Source: JBCCOW01 sp039025855 (GTDB lineage Bacteria; Planctomycetota; Phycisphaerae; Phycisphaerales; Phycisphaeraceae). From it: 64,000 nt of DNA. This document shows, in pieces, positions 1 through 8,187 of this stretch. Under the pieces are notes generated by a model. The model did no database searches, was not told the origin of the DNA, and worked only from the letters and a program-made list of their open reading frames with translations. Within the stretch, counting starts at the first letter, position 1, and each line of letters starts with the position of its first letter. The position numbers were made by a program, and so were the translations under genes. Location: positions 1 through 64,000 of the forward strand of contig JBCCNL010000011.1 in the NCBI GenBank assembly GCA_039025855.1, in the 5' to 3' direction.

Positions 1-42
1 CCCTCCAACCCCCCCGCCCACCCACCCGATATCTCCAATGTC

Positions 43-507
43 ATGCGGCTCCTCCCCCACGAACGCCTCCCCCAGTACCGACAGGCCGTCGCCTTGGTCA
101 CCACGGTGTACCGCCTGACCCGCATCTTCCCCGCCGAAGAGAAGGCCGGGCTCGGCGGGGCCATGCGGCGTCTCGTCACCGCCATCCCCACCAAGATCGC
201 CGACGCCGAGGGCCGCGAAGACCCCAGCCAGGTCCGCTCCGCCATCGGTGCCGGCCAGGCCATGATCCTCGAACTCCTCGCCGCCGCCGACGTCGCCCGC
301 CGGCTCGACATCCTCCCCCGCGGCCACCTCCGCCCACTCCGCAAACGACTCCTCGCCCTCGCCGCCCAACTCGACAACCTCCAAGCCCAACTCCTCGACG
401 AACTCGCCGAAGAGGCCCAGCTCCAACAGCTCGCCCTGACCCAGAGCGACGCTGCCGACCCGGTCACCCCACAGAGCGAGCCTGCTCCGCAGCGACGCGC
501 GGCCTAA
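43..507 (+). CDS. Four-helix bundle protein (23S rRNA IVP-like)
   Basis: A 154-residue, almost wholly helical cytoplasmic protein. Residues 10-60 follow the pattern of the small four-helix bundle family related to proteins encoded in 23S rRNA intervening sequences: QAVALVTTVYRLTRIFP, then a Gly-rich turn, MRRLVTAIPTKIADAEGR, and two further amphipathic helices rich in Leu and Ala. Family members form small bundles (pentamers in known structures) and have no enzymatic role that I know of. The C-terminal 20 residues are Pro/Ala-rich and probably disordered. No 23S rRNA lies nearby, so any rRNA link is only by family. The start is the ATG at 43, with no clear ribosome binding site. Family assignment is moderately sure, function unknown. 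Confidence 0.6.
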   Translation: MRLLPHERLPQYRQAVALVTTVYRLTRIFPAEEKAGLGGAMRRLVTAIPTKIADAEGREDPSQVRSAIGAGQAMILELLAAADVARRLDILPRGHLRPLRKRLLALAAQLDNLQAQLLDELAEEAQLQQLALTQSDAADPVTPQSEPAPQRRAA

Positions 508-648
508 GCCAGCCCGCCGACTCCGCACACACCCCAGCGCGGTAACGACAAGGCACCACAACACGTCTCCCTTTCCCTCGACGCGCGGCCGCGATCCCGG
601 TACGCTCGATCGGCCTCACCCTTTCACGACACGCCGGAGGGCCCCATC

Positions 649-1881
649 ATGCGCCAGTCCAACCCCTGCACCCCAGTACTCCGCATAATCGCCGTCGCGC
701 TCGCTTGCGCAGGCCTCCTCTTCACCATCGCCAACACCGCCCGCGCCCAGCTCGTCATCGACCCCATCGCTGTCCAAGGCCAAAACACCACCGGCCAGAC
801 CGACCCCGCCGCCCCTAACGCCGCCGCACCCCTCCCCGCCTTCATCAAGCCCGGCACCCGGCTCATCTACGCCGCCACCGCCCAGCAGGTCGACCCCAAC
901 ACCCGCAAGCCCAGCACCTTCGGCGCCAAAGGCTTCAACGTCTACGACGTCGTCGCCGTCACCCCCCCCCACGCACACGTCCTCGGCCGAATCTACAGCC
1001 CGCCCCCCATGCAGCCCAACGGCCCGCAACGCCAAACCGGGCTCACCCCCAACTTCATCACCCTCAAACAACCCACCGGCGACGCCGCCCTCTGGATGCC
1101 CAAGGCCGACCTCGACGCCATCCAGTCCTCCAAAGACGCCACCAGCGAGATCATCGTCGAACGCGGCGGCACCCTCCAAGCTGCAGGCCAAACCTTCAAG
1201 ACCGTCGTCGTCGCCGTCAACATCCGAAACCAGACCAGCCGAACGATCTACGACGCCGACTCCGGCCTCATGCTCAGCCGGGTCTCCCAACAGGCCGACC
1301 CCAACATCCCCTTCACCCAACGCAAACGCTCCGGCGGCTCCGAACAGCTCGTCGCCATCCGCCAGCTCAGCCTCCCCTGGCTCAACACCCCCACCCAAGC
1401 CCCCGCCTGGCTCACCCCCAACGCGACGCTCCGCTACCAGGGGCAGGTCCAGACCCGCGGCGCCGAGATGTTCCAGACCACCGCCGCCTCACAAATCACC
1501 TTCACGCAGACCGGTCCCAACTGGTCCTCCGCCACCTCCCAACTCCAGCTCTTTATCAACGGCCAGCCCCACCAAAACCCCACCACCAGCCTGCACCTCG
1601 ACGGCCCCGGCAACACCCTCGGACTCTGGAAAGACCCCAACACCCTCGCCCAACTCCGCCCCGGCGTCCTCGACCAAGACCCCGTCCTCAACTCGAAACT
1701 CTCCTACGACGTCCAGGACGGCCCCCAAGGCCGACTCGGCGTCTTCATCGAACAGGACGCCAACGACGCCCATGTCCGCGTCTACGGCTACAACCTTCAG
1801 ACCGGCGTCCTCACCTTCCAGCAGATCATCGACAACACCCAGGGCCAGACCATCACCGCCACCCTCGCCGGGCAGCCCTGA
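649..1881 (+). CDS. Secreted hypothetical protein
   Basis: A 410-residue protein with a clear Sec signal peptide: basic N-terminus, hydrophobic run LRIIAVALACAGLLF, likely cleavage after TARAQ near residue 34. The mature part is Gln/Thr/Pro-rich and looks beta-stranded, with no Cys cluster, lipobox or catalytic motif that I recognise. The start is supported by a GGAGG-like stretch (636-640) ahead of the ATG. It stands alone: 141 bases separate it from the upstream gene and 131 from the response regulator downstream. Probably periplasmic or surface. The function is unknown and I would not assign one. Confidence 0.7.
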   Translation: MRQSNPCTPVLRIIAVALACAGLLFTIANTARAQLVIDPIAVQGQNTTGQTDPAAPNAAAPLPAFIKPGTRLIYAATAQQVDPNTRKPSTFGAKGFNVYDVVAVTPPHAHVLGRIYSPPPMQPNGPQRQTGLTPNFITLKQPTGDAALWMPKADLDAIQSSKDATSEIIVERGGTLQAAGQTFKTVVVAVNIRNQTSRTIYDADSGLMLSRVSQQADPNIPFTQRKRSGGSEQLVAIRQLSLPWLNTPTQAPAWLTPNATLRYQGQVQTRGAEMFQTTAASQITFTQTGPNWSSATSQLQLFINGQPHQNPTTSLHLDGPGNTLGLWKDPNTLAQLRPGVLDQDPVLNSKLSYDVQDGPQGRLGVFIEQDANDAHVRVYGYNLQTGVLTFQQIIDNTQGQTITATLAGQP

Positions 1882-1979
1882 ACCCGCCTCCGCACCGGTT
1901 CACCCAGCCCGCACAACCCCACCCCGCCCTGTTCTCCTCAACCCCACAGCCCCTACAACGCTGAACTCCTCGCCAGTCC

Positions 1980-2000
1980 GATCGTACGTTTAGTGCGATC
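1980..2000. promoter_or_regulatory. Palindromic operator candidate upstream of the response regulator
   Basis: A 21-bp inverted repeat, GATCGTAC-N5-GTGCGATC, with 7 of 8 arm positions paired. It ends 12 bases before the ATG of the LuxR-type regulator at 2013. LuxR/FixJ-type HTH proteins bind roughly 20-bp palindromes, so autoregulation is possible. This is inference from position and symmetry only; no second copy was found in the window. Confidence 0.35.
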
Positions 2001-2012
2001 CCGGGCTGTGCC

Positions 2013-2672
2013 ATGGCCCATTCCTCAGACCCACACATCCCGATCCTCGTCGTCGACCCGGACCCCGCACCGGCCCGGCTCATCCAGCGCATCGCCACCG
2101 ACCACCTCGGCGACGACGCCCGCGTCACCCATGCGCCCGACCCCCCGGCCGCCCAACCCCTCGTCAACCGCCCCGAACCCTTCATCGCCTTCCTCGAATA
2201 CCACTTCCCCAAACACACCGCTCTCGACGTCCTCGAACCCCTGCAACGCAATCACCACCCCGCCGCCACCGCCGTCCTCGCCGCCCAAGGCAACGCCTAC
2301 ATCGCCGCCGAGGTCACCCGCGCCGGTGCCGACGCCTACCTCGCCAAGGCCGACCTCTCGCCCGCCGTGCTCCGCTCCACCCTCGACCAACTCTTCGACC
2401 TCGCCCGCCTCCGCGCCGCCCAGCACGCCCTCCACCTGCACACCCGACGCGCCCTTGCCAGCCTCACCCCACGCGAGAACGAAGTCCTCACCCACATCAT
2501 CGCCGGCCTCACCACCCGACAGATCGCCGACCGCCTCCACCGCTCTGAAAAAACCATCAAGATCCATCGCGCCAACCTCATGCGTAAAATGAACGCTAAC
2601 ACCGCCGGCCACCTCGTCCGCCTCGCCCTCGACGCCGGCCATACCCACCGCCCCTCGCATACCCCGGAATAA
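2013..2672 (+). CDS. LuxR-family response regulator with atypical receiver
   Basis: A 219-residue protein. Residues 9-135 have the fold pattern of a CheY-like receiver (ILVVDPDP at the start, FLEYHFP in strand 3, YLAKADLS in strand 5). Residues 150-210 are a LuxR/FixJ helix-turn-helix (LTPRENEVLTHI, LTTRQIADRL, SEKTIKIHR). The usual phospho-acceptor Asp is Glu62 (codon 2196-2198), the acidic pair is D15-P16 rather than DD, and the Thr/Ser switch position is Ala, while the strand-5 Lys is kept. Canonical phosphotransfer therefore looks impossible, and Glu may mimic the phosphorylated state. No histidine kinase is adjacent. It probably binds DNA constitutively or by another signal. Confidence 0.85.
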   Translation: MAHSSDPHIPILVVDPDPAPARLIQRIATDHLGDDARVTHAPDPPAAQPLVNRPEPFIAFLEYHFPKHTALDVLEPLQRNHHPAATAVLAAQGNAYIAAEVTRAGADAYLAKADLSPAVLRSTLDQLFDLARLRAAQHALHLHTRRALASLTPRENEVLTHIIAGLTTRQIADRLHRSEKTIKIHRANLMRKMNANTAGHLVRLALDAGHTHRPSHTPE

Positions 2673-2813
2673 CCCCCGGCCCCGTTCCATTTCAACAACC
2701 TCCGACCCGACCGCGATCACTCCGCGTATCGTCACACAACCCGCCTGCGCCCCCCCCCACCCAGACCACCCCGCCCAGCCCCACACCCACCGATCCACAA
2801 CCCAACGACCACC

Positions 2814-4358
2814 ATGATCCGACCCCGCCCCCGGCTATCCGCCGCGCTCAGCTTCGCCGTCGCGCTCTGCCTCCCCGCGACCCTCGCCGCCGCCCAGACC
2901 CCCGCCACCCAGCCTGACGACAACCCCCTCCTCATCGACGGCGACCACGCCGACTGGGCCCCACGCCCCCGCACCGAGCTCCTCGCCGCCGACGACCAGC
3001 ACGTCTATCTCCGCTTCCGATTCACCCGATCCCGCACCCTCCTCCGCCACGGCGAAACCGTCGTCCTCGACCTCAACACCGACGACAACCCTGACACCGG
3101 CTCCACCCCCACCGAAACCCGCCACAGCACGCCCGGCGTCGATCTCCGCATCGAACTCAACCCGCCACGCAACCGACGCGAACGCGGCGTCCCCTCTGTC
3201 CGCGTCACCCGCTTCGACGCCGACGGCACGCCCAGCGTCCTCGACGCCAGCACACTCCCCGTCTACACCGCACCCACCCACGCCTCCGAGACCTTCGAGG
3301 TCCGCTTCGCCCGCCACCTCGCCGACGCACCCGACCAACCCGCCGCCGCCCACCTCACCGCCGACCAACCCCGACAATTCCACGCCGCACTCTGGCGAAA
3401 ACAGATGGACTCCCGCCGCTCCGTACCGATCGCCCAGTCCACCACCACCCTGCCCCCCTTCAACGCACCCACGCCAGACACCCAAGCCCTCACCATCCCC
3501 TCCAAGCCCGACCACGCCATCCGCGTCGTCGCCTGGAACACCGAATGGGGTAAACAGCTCCGCAACCCCACGCCCTTTGCCCGCATCGCCCAGGCCCTCG
3601 ACGCCGACGTCTACCTCCTCCAGGAGTGGTCCAACCGCCCCTACCCCGCACGGTCCGTCGCCGACTGGTTCAACCAGCACAACCCCGGCCCACCCGACGC
3701 CGACCGCCCATCATGGAAGGCCTACTCCACGCAGCACCGGGGCAACCGCGGCTCCGGCATCGCCATCGCCTCCCGCTTCCCCATCCTCGCCACCGGCCCC
3801 GGCATGATGACCATCAACAGCCGCACCGAGTGGACCTTCCCCGTCCGCTTCGCCGCCGTCGTCCTCGACACCCCCCTCGGCCCCGGCGTCTTCGGCACCG
3901 TCCACCACAAGGCCGGCGGACGCCTCGGCTCACCCGAAGACCGGCGACGGCTCGAAGAAGCCGCCGCCATCAACAATGCCCTCAGCCGGCTCGCCGCCCG
4001 ACACAACCCCGCCTTCACCGTCTTCGGCGGCGACTTCAACATGAACGGCACCCCCCGCGTCATGGACACCGCCGTCCGCCGCCTCGACACCGACCGCTCC
4101 GCCCTCATCCCCGCCCCCGCCACCGTCCTCCACGACCCCGGCGTCCTCTACACCCACAGCCAATCCAACCCCAAACTCCGACTCGACTACATCACCTACG
4201 CCGACGCCGCCCTCACCCCCGTCAACGCCTTCGTCCTCAACACCGCCATCCTCCCCCAAGCCACCCTCGACCACCACGGCCTGGCCAAAAACGACTCCAT
4301 CACCAGCGACCACCTCCCCGTCGTCGTCGACTTCGTCCCGATCAAACCGACCGAGTAA
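2814..4358 (+). CDS. Secreted endonuclease/exonuclease/phosphatase-family protein
   Basis: A 514-residue protein with a signal peptide (residues 1-27, cleavage near AAAQ). Residues about 38-190 form a beta-rich N-terminal domain (IDGDHADW ... LYLRF-like strands) resembling carbohydrate-binding or DOMON-like modules attached to exported proteins. Residues about 230-510 carry the metal-dependent phosphodiesterase fold: VVAWNTEW, LLQEWSN, the catalytic GGDFNMNG and the terminal SDHLPVVVDF. Substrates in this superfamily range from nucleic acids to phospholipids and inositol phosphates, so the substrate is unknown. The last 17 bases overlap the convergent transposase-like gene. Confidence 0.82.
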   Translation: MIRPRPRLSAALSFAVALCLPATLAAAQTPATQPDDNPLLIDGDHADWAPRPRTELLAADDQHVYLRFRFTRSRTLLRHGETVVLDLNTDDNPDTGSTPTETRHSTPGVDLRIELNPPRNRRERGVPSVRVTRFDADGTPSVLDASTLPVYTAPTHASETFEVRFARHLADAPDQPAAAHLTADQPRQFHAALWRKQMDSRRSVPIAQSTTTLPPFNAPTPDTQALTIPSKPDHAIRVVAWNTEWGKQLRNPTPFARIAQALDADVYLLQEWSNRPYPARSVADWFNQHNPGPPDADRPSWKAYSTQHRGNRGSGIAIASRFPILATGPGMMTINSRTEWTFPVRFAAVVLDTPLGPGVFGTVHHKAGGRLGSPEDRRRLEEAAAINNALSRLAARHNPAFTVFGGDFNMNGTPRVMDTAVRRLDTDRSALIPAPATVLHDPGVLYTHSQSNPKLRLDYITYADAALTPVNAFVLNTAILPQATLDHHGLAKNDSITSDHLPVVVDFVPIKPTE

Positions 4359-4953
4359 ACGCCGATCTCAAACACCGCCACGCCTGACGCGGCAACCCCG
4401 AACGCTCTGGGTTGGTCTCGACACACCGCACCGCACCCGCAACCTCAGACTCCGTGTGCAAAAACCTGTCCCACCCACCCCTCGCCCACGGCGTCGGCAC
4501 ACGGTCTCCCAACTCAACACGATACGGATGAACGCCCGCGTCATTCATGCCCCGGGTCGCCGCCGACTTCAGCAGGACGATCATGCCCCTCCCCGTCATG
4601 CCGGGTAGCGCATCAACAATCAAGTGCACATGGTCCGGCATCACCGCCATCGCCCGAAGCACCAAACCATGATCGCCCGCAAACACGCCGATACTCGTGC
4701 CGACCGCCCGCGCCTGCACGGCCGTCAACCGCACCGGTTCCCGTTTCAGACTCGACTTCGCCCGAAGACGCAGCCCATGGTCATGCTTGTTCGCGGCGAG
4801 TGATCGTTTCACCGACACCTTCGTCGCTTCACCAAAAGGCCGCAGATGCTCGGCTTGAACCTCAGTCGACCACGACCCCCGCGGATCATTCGGCAGCCAG
4901 AACCCATACGCACACCACACCAGATGCCACGCAATGATCGGCCGACACTCCAT
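4342..4953 (-). CDS. REP-associated (RAYT/Y1-like) transposase, catalytic Tyr replaced
   Basis: A 203-residue protein of the IS200-like HUH transposase fold. The metal-binding HUH motif is present as MPDHVHLIV (H108, H110), and the family C-terminal pattern is present around N181-P182. In E. coli TnpA-REP the nucleophile Tyr115 lies four residues before the Asn-Pro pair (DYIYINP). The matching residue here is Cys177 (RCVETNP, codon TGT at 4423-4425, one transition from TAT). The start at ATG 4953 is chosen because the family pattern begins there and upstream codons run into a REP hairpin. Two REP-like hairpins lie just upstream. Likely a domesticated or dead single-copy RAYT. Confidence 0.8.
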   Translation of the reverse strand: MECRPIIAWHLVWCAYGFWLPNDPRGSWSTEVQAEHLRPFGEATKVSVKRSLAANKHDHGLRLRAKSSLKREPVRLTAVQARAVGTSIGVFAGDHGLVLRAMAVMPDHVHLIVDALPGMTGRGMIVLLKSAATRGMNDAGVHPYRVELGDRVPTPWARGGWDRFLHTESEVAGAVRCVETNPERSGLPRQAWRCLRSAFTRSV

Positions 4954-4963
4954 GGCCGCGATC

Positions 4964-4986
4964 GTAGCGTCGCCGCTTGCGGCGAC
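4964..4986 (+). repeat. REP-like element, copy 1
   Basis: GTAG (4964-4967) followed by a perfect hairpin, GTCGCCGC-TT-GCGGCGAC (4969-4986). A 5' GTAG next to a palindrome is the layout of bacterial REP sequences recognised by RAYT proteins. It lies 11 bases upstream of the RAYT start codon and faces the second copy. Confidence 0.7.
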
Positions 4987-5041
4987 CGACCCGCCATGCC
5001 ACCTGCATGACACACACGCCCACAACCCGCCGTCCACCCGC

Positions 5042-5063
5042 GGGCCGTAAGCGGCCCCGCTAC
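5042..5063 (-). repeat. REP-like element, copy 2 (inverted)
   Basis: On the minus strand, GTAG (5063-5060) is followed by GCGG and the hairpin GGGCCG-CTTA-CGGCCC (5057-5042). The shared CGTAGCG start and CCGCTT centre link it to copy 1. The two copies are in opposite orientation about 55 bases apart, forming a BIME-like pair in the gap between the RAYT and fumC. Confidence 0.65.
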
Positions 5064-5090
5064 GACCCCACCCAACCCCACCCCAACCCA

Positions 5091-6500
5091 TCACCCCGGG
5101 CGCGTCATCGCGTCGTAATCCATCAACTCCGCCAACCGCTCGGGCGCCATCAACTCCAACTCGCCGACCAATTCCTTGATCGTCTTGCCCTCCTTGTGGG
5201 CCTGCTTCGCCAGCGCTGCACACTTGTCGTAGCCGACCTCGGGGGCGAGGGCCGTGATCGTCATCAGCGACGCTTCGAGCAGTTCGGTGCAGCGCTCTCT
5301 GTTGACCTCCAGCCCGTCGAGAAGCTTGTCGACGAAGACGTTCGAGACGTTGGCCAAGAGATCGACCGACTCGAGGAACGCGTCGATCATCACCGGCATC
5401 GCGACGTTCAACTCGAAGATCGAGCCGACCCCGCCCATACCCGCCATGGTGACGGTCGCGTCGTTGCCGATGACGCGGCAGCAGACCTGCATCACCGACT
5501 CGCAGATCACCGGGTTAACCTTCCCCGGCATGATCGACGACCCCGGCTGGATCGCCGGCAGGTTCAGCTCCCCGATCCCACACCGCGGCCCCGACCCAAG
5601 GTGCCGGATGTCGTTCGCGATCTTCGAGAGCGACACGGCGATCGTCTTGAGATGGCCATGCGCAGAAACGAAGGAATCTTTTGCGGCTTGTGCTTCCGGA
5701 TGATTCGGAGCCTCACGCATGGTTACACCGACACGTTTGAGCAGAACACTCGCTACCCGCTCGCCAAACTCCGGATGTGTGTTAATCCCCGTGCCGACTG
5801 CAGTCCCGGCAATCGGCAGGAACCCCAAACTAGGCACAGCGCCTTCGGTGATCCTCTCGAGTGCGAACTCTATTTGCTTGGCATAACCTGAAAAAACTTG
5901 CCCTAGACGGATGGGCGTTGCGTCCATGAGATGGGTCCGACCCACCTTGACGATCGAATCCCATTCCTGTGTTTTGGCGTCAAGTGCTTCACGGCACTTA
6001 CACAGAGCAGGGTGAAGATGACCCACTAAACGCCCAAGGGCCGCGATGTGCATCGCCGTGGGGAACGTGTCGTTGGAGCTCTGCCCCATATTGACGTGGT
6101 CGTTGGGGTGGACGCCGCCGTCGGCTTTGGTGGTCGCGCCGAGGCCGAGCTTATCGTTGGCGAGGGCGGCGATGACCTCGTTGGCGTTCATGTTGGTGCT
6201 GGTGCCGGAGCCGGTCTGGTAGACGTCGACGGGGAAGTGGGCGTCGTGCTTGCCTTCGGCGACCTCATTCGCTGCCGCGATGATGGCGTCGGCGAGCTTG
6301 GCGTCCAGTTTGCCGAGGTTTTTGTTGGCCTGGGCGCAGGCGGCCTTGAGGTGGCCGAAGGCGTGGATCACGGCCGGCGGGAGGGGGCGGTTGGCAATCG
6401 GGAAGTTGGCAACCGCCCGGGCGGTCGAGGCCCCGTAGAGGGCGTCGGCGGGGACGGGCATCTCGCCCATGGAGTCTTTTTCGATACGGGTCTGCGACAT
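5091..6500 (-). CDS. fumC: Class II fumarate hydratase
   Basis: Interconverts fumarate and malate in the TCA cycle; cytosolic homotetramer, iron-independent. The 469-residue length matches the family. Visible signatures are TGSGTSTNMNANEV near residue 100, the active-site region MGQSSNDTFPTAMH (138-151) and the lyase loop GSSIMPGKVNP (320-330). The ATG start at 6500 is followed directly by the conserved N-terminal segment. Codons for residues about 150-285 (roughly 5645-6050) use many A/T-ended triplets (TTT, TAT, ATA, AGT, AAT), unlike both ends of the gene, which use almost only G/C-ended ones. The protein itself is intact. This suggests intragenic recombination with a foreign fumC. Confidence 0.97.
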   Translation of the reverse strand: MSQTRIEKDSMGEMPVPADALYGASTARAVANFPIANRPLPPAVIHAFGHLKAACAQANKNLGKLDAKLADAIIAAANEVAEGKHDAHFPVDVYQTGSGTSTNMNANEVIAALANDKLGLGATTKADGGVHPNDHVNMGQSSNDTFPTAMHIAALGRLVGHLHPALCKCREALDAKTQEWDSIVKVGRTHLMDATPIRLGQVFSGYAKQIEFALERITEGAVPSLGFLPIAGTAVGTGINTHPEFGERVASVLLKRVGVTMREAPNHPEAQAAKDSFVSAHGHLKTIAVSLSKIANDIRHLGSGPRCGIGELNLPAIQPGSSIMPGKVNPVICESVMQVCCRVIGNDATVTMAGMGGVGSIFELNVAMPVMIDAFLESVDLLANVSNVFVDKLLDGLEVNRERCTELLEASLMTITALAPEVGYDKCAALAKQAHKEGKTIKELVGELELMAPERLAELMDYDAMTRPG

Positions 6501-6571
6501 AACAACGGCCTCGTGAGGGATGCGGGGAGACGGATCGTATCGCGGGCCCGGCGGCTTGTGGGGGCGGTGCG

Positions 6572-8128
6572 TTAAGGGTTTGCGGCAGCGTCGGCGGTAT
6601 GCCGGAGCAACGCATCGCGCAGCCGGTGCAGGTCCGCCTCACTGGGGGCCTGAGCCAGGCGCAGCGGCTCGGGCAGGTACCGGTTCAGCACGGGCCACCA
6701 GCCGGCGTCGGTGAGCAGGGCGTGGGTGTGGCCGGCCCAGGATTCGAGGTCGGCGGTGGTGTTGTGGATCGGCGGGAAGAGGGTCTCAACGGCGAAGCGG
6801 GGGTGGTCGGTGGACGGGCGGTGGAAGGCGGCGAGGAGGTACGTCGAGGCGTTGGCGGGGTCGCGGGTAATGGCGGTGGCGAACGGGTATGTGGTGGGGT
6901 AGGCGGAGGGCTGGCGGAGATGTTCGCCGAGCTGGAGGCGGAGTCGTTGCTGCGGGTCGTTAGTGGTGGCAATGGCGTGGGCGAGGGCGTCGGCACGGCG
7001 GAGGCCGAGGGCGGCGAGATCGGCGTCGGTGCGGGCGAGAAGGGTCTGCACGGTGAGTGTCGGGTTGTCGCGGAGCAGGTCGGCGAGGGCGGTGGTATCG
7101 CCGGTGACCGTCTGCGGATGAAGACCGGCAAGCCCGGCCAGTATCGCACCGGCAAAGCGTGCGTCGGCGTTGAAGTCGAGCAGCAGTTCGCGGGCAAGCG
7201 ACATGAGCTCTGGTTTGGGGAGCGTGTCGATGAGGTAGAGCGTCAGGCGGTCACGCTGCGGGGCGGGGAGTGTTGGCAGCAAGGCCCGAGCGTCCTCGAC
7301 GAGTCCCGGCCGCAGCGCAGGCTGCGTGGCGGCGGCTGCGACGGGCGCCGCGGTACGGCGTTGCAAGCGGGCGTTGACCAGCGGGTGAAGATCGGTGCCG
7401 GGGAGTTGATCGGTGAGGCCAGCGGCGAGTGCGATGGAGACCGCGGCGTCACGGGCGTGGGCTTCGGGGTGTTGGAGCAGGTGGGTGAAGAAGGCGTGGC
7501 CTTGCGGGTGATTGAGCAGACCGCGGTGAGCGAAGAGCTGCCGGGCGAGCTGAGCAGGGGCGGCGGGCTCGGGCGAGGTGAGCAGCGGCTTGAGGGCGTG
7601 GAGGTAGGCGTCGGGGCCGACGCGGTCGAGGGACCAGAGGGCGTGGCGTTCGAGGAGCTGGATGATGGGCTGTGGGTCGGGCATTGACAGCGCACGGCCT
7701 GCGAGCGTGATGGTGAGTTGATCGGTTGAGAGCCCAGCGAACAGCGTGAGGTCGATCAGGGGCAGGACGCTGTCGAGGGGCTGGTCACGGGCCTCGGTGT
7801 TGAGGGCGTCGTCGAGCCGGGGGTCGAGCGGGGGTTGCGTGGGCAGCAGAGCGAGCAGCAGCGGGTTACGCCGGGCGGGCGACAGTTCAGGGAGTGCTTC
7901 GAGTGCGGCGGCGAAGTCGTCAGGGTGCTGGGTGGGGTCGCGGCGGGCGGCGAAGTAATCGAGGGCGGCGTCGAAGGCCTGGGGGTTGTCGGCCTGGAGT
8001 TGGTGGGTGCGGTAGGCTCGGTAGAGCGTGGGGCCTAGGGTGATGGCTAGGAGCGCACCGAAGCAGGCGGCAAGGAGGCCACCGACGACGAGGCGACGGG
8101 GTGGAGGGAGCCAACGCGGCATGGCCAT
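6572..8128 (-). CDS. Membrane-anchored helical-repeat hypothetical protein
   Basis: A 518-residue protein with one N-terminal transmembrane segment (VVGGLLAACFGALLAITL, about residues 14-31) after a basic start. The rest is Ala/Leu-rich and helical in a repeating pattern (LLPTLPAPQRDRL, LLRDNPTL and similar), resembling HEAT- or TPR-like scaffolds, although no repeat unit is regular enough to name. No catalytic motif is visible. Met1 and Met3 are both possible starts (8128 or 8122). It is co-oriented with fumC, with only 71 bases between them, so the two may share a transcript. Function unknown. Confidence 0.6.
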   Translation of the reverse strand: MAMPRWLPPPRRLVVGGLLAACFGALLAITLGPTLYRAYRTHQLQADNPQAFDAALDYFAARRDPTQHPDDFAAALEALPELSPARRNPLLLALLPTQPPLDPRLDDALNTEARDQPLDSVLPLIDLTLFAGLSTDQLTITLAGRALSMPDPQPIIQLLERHALWSLDRVGPDAYLHALKPLLTSPEPAAPAQLARQLFAHRGLLNHPQGHAFFTHLLQHPEAHARDAAVSIALAAGLTDQLPGTDLHPLVNARLQRRTAAPVAAAATQPALRPGLVEDARALLPTLPAPQRDRLTLYLIDTLPKPELMSLARELLLDFNADARFAGAILAGLAGLHPQTVTGDTTALADLLRDNPTLTVQTLLARTDADLAALGLRRADALAHAIATTNDPQQRLRLQLGEHLRQPSAYPTTYPFATAITRDPANASTYLLAAFHRPSTDHPRFAVETLFPPIHNTTADLESWAGHTHALLTDAGWWPVLNRYLPEPLRLAQAPSEADLHRLRDALLRHTADAAANP

Positions 8129-8187
8129 GATTATGGCGGCTCGGGCTGCGGGCAGGTGTGCCCGCAGCTATTCCGGGTTGCGTCTTC

